NCBI RefSeq assembly: GCF_029051645.1
Contig: NZ_JAACFS010000019.1
Span: forward strand, 62,001 to 126,000
Length of the DNA: 64,000 nt
Reading direction: 5' to 3'
Source of the DNA: Bradyrhizobium sp. CSA112
GTDB taxonomy: Bacteria; Pseudomonadota; Alphaproteobacteria; Rhizobiales; Xanthobacteraceae
In this document: one piece after another, positions 44,005 through 52,263 of the stretch
Position numbering within the stretch: the first letter of the stretch is position 1
Layout: the number at the start of each line of letters is the position of its first letter
The notes under the pieces: generated by a model
The model's database searches: none
What the model saw: the letters and a program-made list of their open reading frames with translations, nothing else
Told to the model about the DNA's origin: nothing
Made by a program: the position numbers and the translations under genes

Positions 44005-44033
44005 TTGACGGTGCAGCACGCGCCCTCTATAAG
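44005..44033 (+). promoter_or_regulatory. Sigma70-type promoter, probably of rpsT
   Basis: TTGACG (44005-44010) and TATAAG (44028-44033) are separated by exactly 17 bases. Transcription would begin near 44040, leaving a 5' leader of about 200 bases before rpsT. The rest of 43873-44244 holds no gene. Confidence 0.6.
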
Positions 44034-44244
44034 ACCCCCAATGGCGGCGGGCGCAATCCCGCCGCCGCTGTTCTTTGAGCAGCGCCGCTTACGGGAGCAT
44101 TTTGGCTTCCGTCCATGGCATCCTCAAGAACGGCTACGTCAGAACACCCTGGAAAACACAACCAGCGTCGATCACGCAATTTGAACGGCCGGCGCGCTCA
44201 AGCCCGACCAACCGAGCGATGACAGCCGAAGGATAGTTGAGAAC

Positions 44245-44511
44245 ATGGCCAATACCACTTCCGCCAAAAAGGCGACCCGCAAGATTGCCCGCCGCACCAT
44301 CGTCAACAAGTCGCGCCGCACCCAGATGCGTGGCGCGGTGCGCACCGTCGAGGAGGCGATCAAGAGCGGCGATCGCGAGGCGGCGCTCAAGGCGATGCAG
44401 CACGCGGAACCGGAACTGATGCAGGCGGCGCAGCGCAACATCATTCACAAGAACAATGCCAGCCGGAAGGTGTCGCGCCTGACGCATGCGATCGCCAAGC
44501 TCGCGAAGTGA
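44245..44511 (+). CDS. rpsT: 30S ribosomal protein S20
   Basis: 88 residues, basic and helical, starting MANTTSAKKATRKIARRTIV with the family's KSRRTQMRGAVRTVEEAI and C-terminal HKNNASRKVSRLTHAIAKL. It binds 16S rRNA in the small subunit. Followed by a strong terminator, and upstream of dnaA as in related genomes. Confidence 0.97.
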   Translation: MANTTSAKKATRKIARRTIVNKSRRTQMRGAVRTVEEAIKSGDREAALKAMQHAEPELMQAAQRNIIHKNNASRKVSRLTHAIAKLAK

Positions 44512-44534
44512 GCTGACGGAAATAGATATTCGTC

Positions 44535-44565
44535 AAAGCCCGGCTTCGCCGGGCTTTTCTTTTTT
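44535..44565 (+). terminator. rpsT: Rho-independent terminator of rpsT
   Basis: AAAGCCCGGC, loop TTCG, GCCGGGCTTT, then a run of T residues, starting 24 bases after the rpsT stop. Confidence 0.92.
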
Positions 44566-44773
44566 CGGTCATGCCTCTTTCGGTCATGCTCGGGCGCGCG
44601 AGCGCGACCCCGAAAATCCATTTATCACGCACGTCCATCCTGTTGCATTTCAGGCTCACGCTGAAAGCGTTGGCCTGGATTGGCTGTGACAATTCAATTG
44701 TCCCATTGCTGAGCACCGGGTTACGTGTCACATTTCTAGCGCCCGTAGTCTTACGAGATGCAATCTTTTACGA

Positions 44774-44791
44774 GGTGCAATTTATTGCACC
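44774..44791. promoter_or_regulatory. Perfect palindrome GGTGCAA-TTTA-TTGCACC
   Basis: A 7-bp exact inverted repeat with a 4-base centre. It resembles a protein-binding site. The half-site shares GTGCAA with the putative RpiR operator at 23224, but spacing differs. Confidence 0.4.
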
Positions 44792-44930
44792 CGCGTTGCT
44801 ATGCGCACTTGCGAAAAGCGTGATCGCAACGGCTGACCCATCAGACAACGCCCAGCTTCTTCCGCCCGCATCACAGCCGCGCGGGGTTACCCTGAAAAAC
44901 AATTCCGAAAAACTTCGTCTCGCTAATCAC

Positions 44931-44939
44931 TTATCCACA
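44931..44939 (+). promoter_or_regulatory. Consensus DnaA box TTATCCACA
   Basis: Exact match to the high-affinity DnaA site, about 930 bases before the dnaA start. No second exact copy was found between rpsT and dnaA. Confidence 0.65.
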
Positions 44940-45522
44940 TAGCGAGCATAAGCGTTCTGAAAATTGGTCTCGGTAACCACGATTGTAACGGTTTCTTAAA
45001 AAATTTTGCGAGTGCAGCGAAAATTGTCACGCTCATCGGCGCCGCGCGATTCTACGCGCGGATTCAAAAACTTGGTGTGGAGCTTCGCAATTGCAGTGTT
45101 GCAACATAGTCGAAGAGTCGGGTCACGACGTCGAATCACGGATTGTCAGAAATCGCGCTTGGTGTATTTGTTACTCGTTCGCGACGCTCAAGGCTCTCCT
45201 GACCAGCGCGGTATGAGACCCAAGAGCGGACGTGCAAATCGGCGGCGGTGTGCGCGTTAGCGACGCTTTCCAAGCGAAGCTGAGTTGGTAGCTCATAGCA
45301 GTATGGGGACGGTTGTTCTGTGTCTAAATTTCCCGGCGTGGCGCTCATATTCAGCGCGCTCCGGATAAGGGGAATAAGATGCTTGCCGACGAAGCAACGA
45401 TTGGGAACGCGGAGCTCGTGAACGTGTTGAAGACGACAGACTGAGGTACGCGGCGGCGCAGCGTCGAACAAGCGGATGTTCGGTAGCAGCAGACTGGCTT
45501 TGAAACACTTGTGATCTGATTG

Positions 45523-45546
45523 CTCGCCGCGCGTTCTCGCGGCGAG
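45523..45546 (+). promoter_or_regulatory. Stable hairpin next to a ribosome site in the dnaA leader
   Basis: CTCGCCGCG, loop CGTTCT, CGCGGCGAG: a perfect 9-bp GC stem. It ends at the start of the AGGGGGAGGA ribosome site that serves the short frame at 45560. Confidence 0.6.
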
Positions 45547-45559
45547 AGGGGGAGGAACT

Positions 45560-45685
45560 ATGCTTTACGGAATCAACGCGACATTCGGCACACTCATTTC
45601 TATCGACACCACTTCAGAATCCCCGGACGACGATTCCAGTCGTTCGCCCGCGCTAACTCCGGCTAGACCGTCGAGTACGCGCTGA
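45560..45685 (+). CDS. Possible 41-residue leader or small protein upstream of dnaA
   Basis: ATG preceded by GGGGGAGGAACT, the best ribosome site in this region. The product starts MLYGINATFGTLISIDTTSE and ends ALTPARPSSTR, with an acidic Asp/Ser centre. No family recognised. Being directly after a hairpin and 182 bases before dnaA, it could be a regulatory leader peptide; it could also be chance. Confidence 0.4.
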   Translation: MLYGINATFGTLISIDTTSESPDDDSSRSPALTPARPSSTR

Positions 45686-45867
45686 CCTCGCGGTAGCCTC
45701 TCACTCCATCCAGTACTTGATCTGAGCAACGGCGATTCCGCCGAACGTCCGATCTATGCCTGGTGGTTGAAGCTCCACGCCGAGGTCTCGCCTGGCAGGA
45801 AGCCTGCAGGGAATCCCCGCCAGCCGATTTCGCAACACCATTACTCATTCAGAAAAGTTCTCAGGCA

Positions 45868-47292
45868 ATGACAAATACGGAACAGGATCGCTGGTCGCGC
45901 GTGAAGGGGCGGTTGCGGACGAGTGTGGGCGAGGACGTCTACACCAGTTGGTTTGCGCGCATGGACCTCGAAGGCGTGCAGGACGAAAGCGTGCATCTGT
46001 CGGTGCCGACCCGGTTCCTCAAGAGCTGGATCCAGGCCCATTACGCCGATCGCGTCCTGACCTGCTGGCAGGCCGAGATGCCGGAAGTGCACCGGATCGA
46101 CCTCACCGTGCGCACGGCGATGCGATGCGCCGCGCCAACCAAGGAAACGACCGTACCGGCCGAGCAGCGCCGCATCGAGCAGGCCAATAGCCGGCCCGCG
46201 TCTGAATTGCGCGCGACGGCGCCGGTATCTGCCAGCCATGACGCGCTCGGCGGCTCGCCGCTCGACCCGCGCCTGACTTTTGCAAGCTTCGTGATCGGCC
46301 GCTCCAACACGCTGGCGCATGCCGCCGCGCGCCAGGTCGCCGAAGGACGCCGCGGCGATCCCGTGATGTTCAACCCGCTCTACATTCACGCCGGCGTCGG
46401 CCTCGGCAAAACCCATCTGTTGCAGGCGGTGACGTGGGCCGGCAATTCGGGCAGCGAGCGCAAGGTGCTCTATCTCACCGCCGAGAAGTTCATGTACGGC
46501 TTCGTCGCCGCGCTGAAGACGCAGACGGCGCTGGCCTTCAAGGAGGCGTTGCGCGGCATCGACGTGCTCGTGATCGACGATCTGCAGTTCCTGCAGGGCA
46601 AATCGACCCAGGCCGAGTTCTGCCACACGCTGAACGCGCTGATCGATGCCGGCCGTCAGGTGGTAATCGCCGCCGACCGCCCGCCGTCCGATCTCGAGAG
46701 CCTCGACGATCGCGTGCGCTCGCGGCTGGCCGGCGGCCTCGTCGTGGAGATGGGTTCGCTTGGCGAAGAGCTGCGGCTCGGAATCCTGAAGTCGCGCGTG
46801 GCGGCCGCCCGCGCCCATCACGCGAGCTTCGACGTGCCGGAGGCGGTACTGGATTATCTGGCGCGCACCATCACCCATAACGGCCGCGACCTCGAAGGCG
46901 CTATCAACCGCCTGCTCGCCCATTCCAAGCTCAACGCCCAGCCGGTAACGCTGGAAATGGCCGAGCGCGAGGTCCGTGACCTTGTCCGTCCGCAGGAACC
47001 GAAGCGAATCAAGATCGAGGACATCCAGCGGGTGGTCGCCCGGCAGTACAATGTAAGCCGTTCGGACCTGCTGTCGTCGCGGCGGACGGCGAATGTGGTT
47101 CGGCCGCGCCAGGTCGCGATGTATCTGGCGAAGACGCTGACGCTGCGTTCGCTGCCCGAGATCGGCCGCCGGTTCGGCGGGCGCGACCACACCACGGTGC
47201 TGCACGCCGTGCGCAAGATCGAGGCACTGGTGGCCCGGGATATCTCGTTGTCCGAAGAGGTCGAGTCGCTGAAGCGGCAATTGCAGGAATAG
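45868..47292 (+). CDS. dnaA: Chromosomal replication initiator protein DnaA
   Basis: 474 residues from the ATG at 45868. Domain I starts EQDRWSRVKGRLRTSVGEDV, the AAA+ core has Walker A GVGLGKTHLL (about 176-185) and Walker B VLVIDDLQFLQ, and domain IV ends with the signature GGRDHTTVLHAVRKIE. It opens the origin by binding DnaA boxes. An upstream in-frame ATG at 45763 would add 35 unconserved residues. A terminator follows at 47346. Confidence 0.97.
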   Translation: MTNTEQDRWSRVKGRLRTSVGEDVYTSWFARMDLEGVQDESVHLSVPTRFLKSWIQAHYADRVLTCWQAEMPEVHRIDLTVRTAMRCAAPTKETTVPAEQRRIEQANSRPASELRATAPVSASHDALGGSPLDPRLTFASFVIGRSNTLAHAAARQVAEGRRGDPVMFNPLYIHAGVGLGKTHLLQAVTWAGNSGSERKVLYLTAEKFMYGFVAALKTQTALAFKEALRGIDVLVIDDLQFLQGKSTQAEFCHTLNALIDAGRQVVIAADRPPSDLESLDDRVRSRLAGGLVVEMGSLGEELRLGILKSRVAAARAHHASFDVPEAVLDYLARTITHNGRDLEGAINRLLAHSKLNAQPVTLEMAEREVRDLVRPQEPKRIKIEDIQRVVARQYNVSRSDLLSSRRTANVVRPRQVAMYLAKTLTLRSLPEIGRRFGGRDHTTVLHAVRKIEALVARDISLSEEVESLKRQLQE

Positions 47293-47345
47293 CGGCAGCA
47301 GGAATAGGACCTGCCCCTGAAGAGGCCTTGGCTCCTCCCCCACCT

Positions 47346-47382
47346 CTCCCGCCCCTGGTCTCAGGAGCGGGAGAATTTTTTT
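47346..47382 (+). terminator. dnaA: Rho-independent terminator after dnaA
   Basis: CTCCCGCCCCTG, loop GTCT, CAGGAGCGGGAG (one mismatch), then AATTTTTTT. It separates dnaA from dnaN, so dnaN likely has its own promoter in 47383-47574. Confidence 0.85.
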
Positions 47383-47574
47383 CTGCCGCCATTTTCTACC
47401 GCAAAAGTGGGGAACGGGGGCCCGTCTCCCTTGCACCGGCGGGCCATCCGCGCCACCTTGCGGTCCCCCCGGGGGTTTGATCAACTCCGATCCTGATCCG
47501 GCTTTTCGGGTTTCCAATGCCGCGGCGCTGCCTTGACGGGCCGCCCGGCTTTTCCATCTCTGGCGGGTATTGCA

Positions 47575-48693
47575 ATGAAGGTCACCGTCGAACGCGCGCA
47601 ACTCCTGAAGTCGCTGGGCCACGTCCATCGCGTGGTCGAGCGCCGCAACACCATTCCGATCCTCGGCAACGTGCTGGTCCGCGCCGAAAACACCAGGCTG
47701 TCGCTGAAGGCGACCGACCTCGACCTGGAGGTGACCGAAACGCTGGCGGCGGAAACCGCGACCGGCGGCTCCACCACCGTGCCGGCGCATATGTTCTATG
47801 ACATCGTCCGCAAATTGCCTGACGGCGCACAGATCGTGCTGGAAGCCGACGGCGACCGTTCGGTGCTGGCGATCCGCGCCGGCCGCTCGCGCTTCACGCT
47901 GCAGACACTGCCCGAGAGCGACTTCCCGGACCTTGCCGCCGGCGACCTCACGCATTCATTCGCGCTGCCCGCCACCGACGTCAAGCGCCTGATCGACCGC
48001 ACGCAGTTTGCGATCTCGACCGAAGAGACCCGCTATTACCTCAACGGCATCTATCTGCACACGGCCGGCAGCGCCAAGGCCGCGACGCTTCGCGGGGTGG
48101 CGACCGACGGACATCGCCTGGCGCAGATCGATCTGGCGCTGCCCTCCGGCGCCACCGGCATGCCGGGCGTGATCGTACCGCGCAAGACCGTCGGTGAGGT
48201 GCAGCGGCTGATCGAGGACAATGAAGCCGAAGTCAAAATCGAACTGTCGCAGGGCAAGATCCGCTTCACCCTCGGCAACGTCGTGCTGACCTCGAAGCTG
48301 ATCGACGGCACCTTTCCGGATTACGGCCGCGTCATTCCGCAGAACAACGACAAGGAACTGATCGTCGACAAGAAGGACTTTGAGGCTGCGGTCGACCGCG
48401 TCTCGACCATTTCCAGCGAACGCGGCCGCGCGGTGAAACTGGCGCTGTCCGCCGGCAAGCTGGTGCTGTCGGTGACCAATCCGGATTCCGGCAGCGCCAC
48501 CGAAGAGCTGGAAGTCGAATACGCCTCCGACGCGCTCGATATCGGCTTCAACTCGCGCTACCTGCTCGACATCGCCGCCCAGATCGAAGGCGAAGTCGCC
48601 GTGCTGCGCCTGGCCGATCCCGGCTCGCCGACGCTGGTGCAGGACAAGGACAACAAGGGCGCGCTCTACGTGCTGATGCCGATGCGGGTGTGA
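47575..48693 (+). CDS. dnaN: DNA polymerase III subunit beta (sliding clamp)
   Basis: 372 residues starting MKVTVERAQLLKSLGHVHRV; the family features NTIPILGNVLVRAEN, RYYLNGIYLH, RGVATDGHRLAQID and the C-terminal LMPMRV are present. The protein forms a ring on DNA that tethers polymerases. The ATG at 47575 is preferred; an ATG at 47533 adds 14 unconserved residues. Its stop overlaps the GTG of the DUF559 frame. Confidence 0.97.
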   Translation: MKVTVERAQLLKSLGHVHRVVERRNTIPILGNVLVRAENTRLSLKATDLDLEVTETLAAETATGGSTTVPAHMFYDIVRKLPDGAQIVLEADGDRSVLAIRAGRSRFTLQTLPESDFPDLAAGDLTHSFALPATDVKRLIDRTQFAISTEETRYYLNGIYLHTAGSAKAATLRGVATDGHRLAQIDLALPSGATGMPGVIVPRKTVGEVQRLIEDNEAEVKIELSQGKIRFTLGNVVLTSKLIDGTFPDYGRVIPQNNDKELIVDKKDFEAAVDRVSTISSERGRAVKLALSAGKLVLSVTNPDSGSATEELEVEYASDALDIGFNSRYLLDIAAQIEGEVAVLRLADPGSPTLVQDKDNKGALYVLMPMRV

Positions 48694-49148
48694 CGGCTTC
48701 GCGCAAAACGGATGCTGACTTCCCCTCTCCCCTTGTGGGAGAGGGTGGCGCCGAACGAAGTTCGGCGACGGGTGAGGGGGTCGCGCCACAAGCACCGAGC
48801 CATCGCCCAGTCGCCAAGCGCATCCGCAACTTCGCAAAGAAGATGCGCCGCGAGCCCACCGATGCGGAACTAGCCATGTGGCGTTTGCTTCGCGACCAGC
48901 GGCTCGAGCGGTTCAAATTTCGTCGGCAAGTCCCCTTCCAAGGTTTCATACTCGACTTTGTTTGCTTCGAAAAGCGCTTCATCATCGAAATTGACGGTAG
49001 CCAACACGCGTCATCCGCGCGTGACGAAGCGAGGGAAGCCATCTTGGTGGCGGAAGGTTTTCGAATCGCCCGCTACTGGAACAACGACGTGTTGCAGCAA
49101 CCTTCTGCCGTTTTGGAGGACATCTTCGCAAAGCTCGCCGAGCCGTAA
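48690..49148 (+). CDS. DUF559 (Vsr/PD-(D/E)XK-like) endonuclease-domain protein
   Basis: 152 residues if translation starts at GTG 48690, which overlaps the dnaN stop. The DUF559 core is clear: RNFAKKMRREPTDAELAMW, RFKFRRQVPFQGFILDFVC, then FIIEIDGSQHA, giving the acidic residues expected of a restriction-like fold. Residues 11-31 are encoded by the left 57-bp repeat, so the native start may be further in. A gene here interrupts the usual dnaN-recF junction. Nuclease activity is inferred, and DUF559 function is not established. Confidence 0.85.
   Translation: MTASRKTDADFPSPLVGEGGAERSSATGEGVAPQAPSHRPVAKRIRNFAKKMRREPTDAELAMWRLLRDQRLERFKFRRQVPFQGFILDFVCFEKRFIIEIDGSQHASSARDEAREAILVAEGFRIARYWNNDVLQQPSAVLEDIFAKLAEP
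48723..48779 (+). repeat. 57-bp inverted repeat, left copy
   Basis: Begins CCCTCTCCCCTTGTGGGAGA and ends CGACGGGTGAGGGG, with a central hairpin CGCCGAAC GAA GTTCGGCG. It is an exact reverse complement of 49152-49208; together they enclose the DUF559 core. Confidence 0.95.
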
Positions 49149-49151
49149 GAA

Positions 49152-49208
49152 CCCCTCACCCGTCGCCGAACTTCGTTCGGCGCCACCCTCTCCCACAAGG
49201 GGAGAGGG
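49152..49208 (-). repeat. 57-bp inverted repeat, right copy
   Basis: Exact reverse complement of 48723-48779 over 57 bases, starting 3 bases after the DUF559 stop. No target-site duplication is visible outside the pair. Confidence 0.95.
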
Positions 49209-49233
49209 AAAGAAAGACCGACACTAACTCACG

Positions 49234-50373
49234 ATGACCCCGTCCCGCATCCATCGCCTCTCCCTCACGCACTTCCGCAACTACCGCGCGGGAAGCGTGC
49301 AGACGCGCGGCGATGTCGTGGTGCTGGTGGGGCCGAACGGCGCCGGCAAGACCAATTGCCTGGAGGCGATCTCGTTTCTGTCACCGGGGCGCGGCCTGCG
49401 GCGCGCCACGCTGGAGGATGTCGCCGACAATCAGGGCGACGGCTCCTGGGCGGTGTCGGCCGAGGTCGAGGGTGCACTGGGGCTTGCCACGCTCGGCACG
49501 GGTATCGATGCGCCCGCAGCGGAAGCCGCCTCCACCAGCCGGCGCTGCCGGATCGATCGCGAGCCCGTGGGTTCGGCAACCGCATTCGGCGACCATCTGC
49601 GCATGGTGTGGCTGACGCCCGCGATGGACGGGCTATTCCTCGGCGCGGCTTCCGAACGGCGGCGCTTCTTCGACCGGCTGGTACTGGCAATCGACAGCGA
49701 GCATTCCAGCCGGGTGTCGGCGCTGGAGCGCTCGTTGCGCTCGCGCAACCGCCTGCTCGAAGTGCGCAATTACGACGATCATTGGTGCGACGCGATCGAG
49801 CGCGAAACCGCCGAGCTTGCGGTCGCCGTCGCCGCCACCCGCGGCCAGACCGTGACGCGACTGGCGGCGATGCTGCGCGAACGTGGGCAAGCTTCTGCCT
49901 TTCCGTCGGCGCAGATCATGCTCGATGGCTGGATGGAAAATGCGCTGATTGGCGAGTCCGCGACATCAGTGGAAGATCGCTACCGCGATATACTGCGTGC
50001 GAGCCGCGCCCGCGACGCCGCGGCGGGCCGGACCCTGGATGGCCCCCATCTCACCGATCTGCAGGTGGTCTACGCGCCGAAGAACATGCCGGCGCGTGAT
50101 GCCTCCACCGGCGAGCAAAAGGCGCTTCTGATCGGGCTGGTGCTGGCCCATGCCACGCTGGTTGCCGAGATGACCGGCATCGTGCCGCTCTTGCTGCTCG
50201 ACGAAGTCGTCGCCCATCTCGATCCCGCCAGGCGCAAGGCGCTGTTCGATGAACTCGCAAACCTCGGCGCGCAGGTCTGGATGACCGGCGCCGATCCGGC
50301 CGCGTTCGTTGATATCGGCACCGGCGGCGAGATCTTCGACGTGGAGTCGGGTCAGGTGAGCCGTCGCGCCTGA
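49234..50373 (+). CDS. recF: DNA replication and repair protein RecF
   Basis: 379 residues. Walker A GPNGAGKTNCLEAISFLSPG is near residue 30, the ABC-type signature STGEQKALLIGLVLAHA and Walker B PLLLLDEVVAHLD near the C terminus. The N terminus IHRLSLTHFRNYRAG is typical. It loads RecA at gaps. In this genome recF is displaced from dnaN by the DUF559 unit. Confidence 0.96.
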   Translation: MTPSRIHRLSLTHFRNYRAGSVQTRGDVVVLVGPNGAGKTNCLEAISFLSPGRGLRRATLEDVADNQGDGSWAVSAEVEGALGLATLGTGIDAPAAEAASTSRRCRIDREPVGSATAFGDHLRMVWLTPAMDGLFLGAASERRRFFDRLVLAIDSEHSSRVSALERSLRSRNRLLEVRNYDDHWCDAIERETAELAVAVAATRGQTVTRLAAMLRERGQASAFPSAQIMLDGWMENALIGESATSVEDRYRDILRASRARDAAAGRTLDGPHLTDLQVVYAPKNMPARDASTGEQKALLIGLVLAHATLVAEMTGIVPLLLLDEVVAHLDPARRKALFDELANLGAQVWMTGADPAAFVDIGTGGEIFDVESGQVSRRA

Positions 50374-50377
50374 GTCC

Positions 50378-50860
50378 TTAACGCGCCCTGCCGGCGGGCG
50401 CCACACCGCCGAGCAAGTGGTCGATGATCGAGTCGATCAGAAATGCCGATCCCTTTTCGGTCAGGTGCACCTGATCGCTCACGAGAACATCTCCCGCCGC
50501 ATCGCCAAGGCGCGTCAGGCAGCCCTGCGCGTTGCAGAAGACGTCCGATGCAGAGATGAATTCCGCGCCGAGCGGCTCAAGCCTGGCGCGCATCACGGCA
50601 TCGTAGGCAGTGGGTGGTGCGGCATTGGGCGACCGCTCCGGGATCAGCGCGCGATGGAGCATAAAATACCTCAGCACCTCGGACGGAAGCCCGCGCCGCC
50701 ACATCGGCACCCCGCCGAGAACAACGACACGCGCGTTCGTTTCCTTTTTCAGCGCGACCACCGTCTCAGCCACATTGCCGAGATGTTTTTCCCAGGTTCC
50801 GTGCAGCAGCACGATGTCCGGCTTGATCTGCCGGACGAGCGACAGGACCTTGTCATTCAT
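50378..50860 (-). CDS. SGNH-hydrolase-like domain, detached C-terminal part of an acyltransferase
   Basis: 160 residues from the ATG at 50860, which overlaps the stop of the acyltransferase frame as ATGA. It includes PDIVLLHGTWEKHLG and the closing Asp-x-x-His-Leu block VSDQVHLTEKGSAFLID, the end of an SGNH domain. The matching start of that domain (LLWGDSTAAALLPGL, with the serine) lies in the upstream frame. The family segment HPNCRAMND spans the junction in this frame, so a one-base deletion probably split a single gene. Confidence 0.75.
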   Translation of the reverse strand: MNDKVLSLVRQIKPDIVLLHGTWEKHLGNVAETVVALKKETNARVVVLGGVPMWRRGLPSEVLRYFMLHRALIPERSPNAAPPTAYDAVMRARLEPLGAEFISASDVFCNAQGCLTRLGDAAGDVLVSDQVHLTEKGSAFLIDSIIDHLLGGVAPAGRAR

Positions 50861-52263
50861 TGCGCGGCAATTGGGATGCTCACAATGTCGGCGTTCAGCG
50901 CCGGAATGCAGGAACTGGAGGTAAGCTGCGCGATGCTGAAGCCTCGCTGCTCCTGAGCTTTGCGCAGGCCGGGCAGCAGGGCGGCGGCGGTCGAATCTCC
51001 CCACAGCAGAACCAGCGGGCGCCGATCGCGCTCGACGCAAGTGTCGGCGAACGTCATTTCGCGACTGAGATCGAGCAGGCATTCATGAAACCGCCACTTG
51101 AAGCTTTCCGTCGGCACGCTGGCCATCGCGCGGATTTCCGGCGGTAGCCGGAAGTCGAAGCCGCGTCCCCAAATGACGGCAATACCGGCGACCGCGATCA
51201 TCGCCATGCCGGCCCCAAGGCTGAATATCTTGCGCCGGCTGGGGACGCCGAAACGAAACGGCGTCTCGACAAACCGGTAGGTCGCCCAGGCCAAGAGCGC
51301 GCTCGCGAGCAATATCAATTCGCGCTCCGGCAGCGTCAGCGGACCGAATTTGATGATCCCCCCGAACACCAACAGCGGCCAGTGCCAGAGATAGAGCGGG
51401 TAACTGATCAATCCGATCCACACCAGCGGCGGGCTTGCCAGCACGACCCGATTCACCCACGCCGCGGGCGCCGATAGCAGAAGCGCGCTGCCGGCGACCG
51501 GCAGCACCGCCCACCAGCCCGGAAAGGCACTGTGACTGTCGAGGATGGCGGCGGCCGCCGCGATCAGCGCCACGCCGATCCAGGCGCGCCGGTTGCTCGC
51601 GATGCTGGAATGACTGACGTTGATCCAGCCGCAGGCCAGCACCGCGCCGGCCAGCAATTCAAACGCACGCGTGAACGGCAGGTAGAAGGTCGCGATCGGA
51701 TTTGGGCCGATCAATGCCACGTTGAGCAGGAAAGACCCGATGCCGAGCATCGCAGCCATCGCGATAATGCTCATGCGCAGTCGCGCCGCGAGCATCAGGA
51801 GCAGCGGCCAGAACAGGTAAAACTGTTCTTCGATGCCGAGCGACCACAGATGCAGTAGCGGCTTTTTGGCGGATTCGACGTCGAAATAGCCGGACTGCAG
51901 CAACAGCGCGATATTGGCCAAGAACGCCGCGCTGGCGAAACTGTCTCTGCCGAGCTGCGCGAAGGCCGATGGCAGCATCCAGAACCAACCCAGCATCGAT
52001 GTCGCGCAGAGCACCACGATCAGCGCCGGGAAGATGCGCCGGATCCGCCGGTTGTAGAATTCGACCAGGCTGAAACGGCCGAGTTCCAGTTCCCGCGCGA
52101 TGATGCCCGTGATCAGAAAGCCCGAGATCACGAAGAACACGTCGACGCCGATGAATCCGCCCGGCATGGCGTCCGGGAACGCGTGGAAATTCAGGACCAG
52201 CATCACCGCGACGGCCCGCAGGCCATCGACATCAGGCCGATATTTTAGTGAAGGCGAGGACAA
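50857..52263 (-). CDS. OafA/YrhL-type O-acyltransferase, frame-truncated before the end of its SGNH domain
   Basis: 468 residues. The acyltransferase-3 domain has KYRPDVDGLRAVAVMLVLNF, FFVISGFLITGII, RRIRRIFPALIVVL and LLHLWSLGIEEQFYLFWPLL, about ten membrane helices, then the first part of an SGNH domain (VLLWGDSTAAALLPGLRKA). The frame stops after NADIVSIPIAAQ while the homologous sequence continues in the -1 frame. It acetylates or acylates surface polysaccharide in relatives. The gene lies between recF and gyrB, on the opposite strand. Confidence 0.85.
   Translation of the reverse strand: MSSPSLKYRPDVDGLRAVAVMLVLNFHAFPDAMPGGFIGVDVFFVISGFLITGIIARELELGRFSLVEFYNRRIRRIFPALIVVLCATSMLGWFWMLPSAFAQLGRDSFASAAFLANIALLLQSGYFDVESAKKPLLHLWSLGIEEQFYLFWPLLLMLAARLRMSIIAMAAMLGIGSFLLNVALIGPNPIATFYLPFTRAFELLAGAVLACGWINVSHSSIASNRRAWIGVALIAAAAAILDSHSAFPGWWAVLPVAGSALLLSAPAAWVNRVVLASPPLVWIGLISYPLYLWHWPLLVFGGIIKFGPLTLPERELILLASALLAWATYRFVETPFRFGVPSRRKIFSLGAGMAMIAVAGIAVIWGRGFDFRLPPEIRAMASVPTESFKWRFHECLLDLSREMTFADTCVERDRRPLVLLWGDSTAAALLPGLRKAQEQRGFSIAQLTSSSCIPALNADIVSIPIAAQ

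Larger units (their letters stand above)
44566..45867. other. dnaA upstream region, candidate replication-origin or dnaA control region
   Basis: About 1.3 kb with lower GC than its surroundings and no long gene. It holds one consensus DnaA box (TTATCCACA at 44931-44939), an A/T-rich stretch (TTTCTTAAAAAATTTTG near 44992-45008), a perfect palindrome at 44774 and a hairpin plus short frame at 45523-45685. A single box is weak support, and in other Rhizobiales the origin can lie near hemE, so this may only be dnaA's regulatory region. Confidence 0.45.

Noticed and set aside
44245..44511. Long rpsT leader as a riboswitch
   Set aside because: The leader of about 200 bases is implied by the promoter position, but no recognised riboswitch fold was found.
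45841..47955. A 704-codon open frame on the minus strand across dnaA and dnaN
   Set aside because: It is the antisense of two certain genes; long frames on the opposite strand are expected at this GC content, and its amino-acid make-up (Arg/His/Gln rich) is typical of shadows.
48690..49208. Insertion sequence or transposon with target-site duplication
   Set aside because: No transposase domain and no duplicated flanking bases outside the 57-bp repeats; described as a repeat-flanked gene instead.
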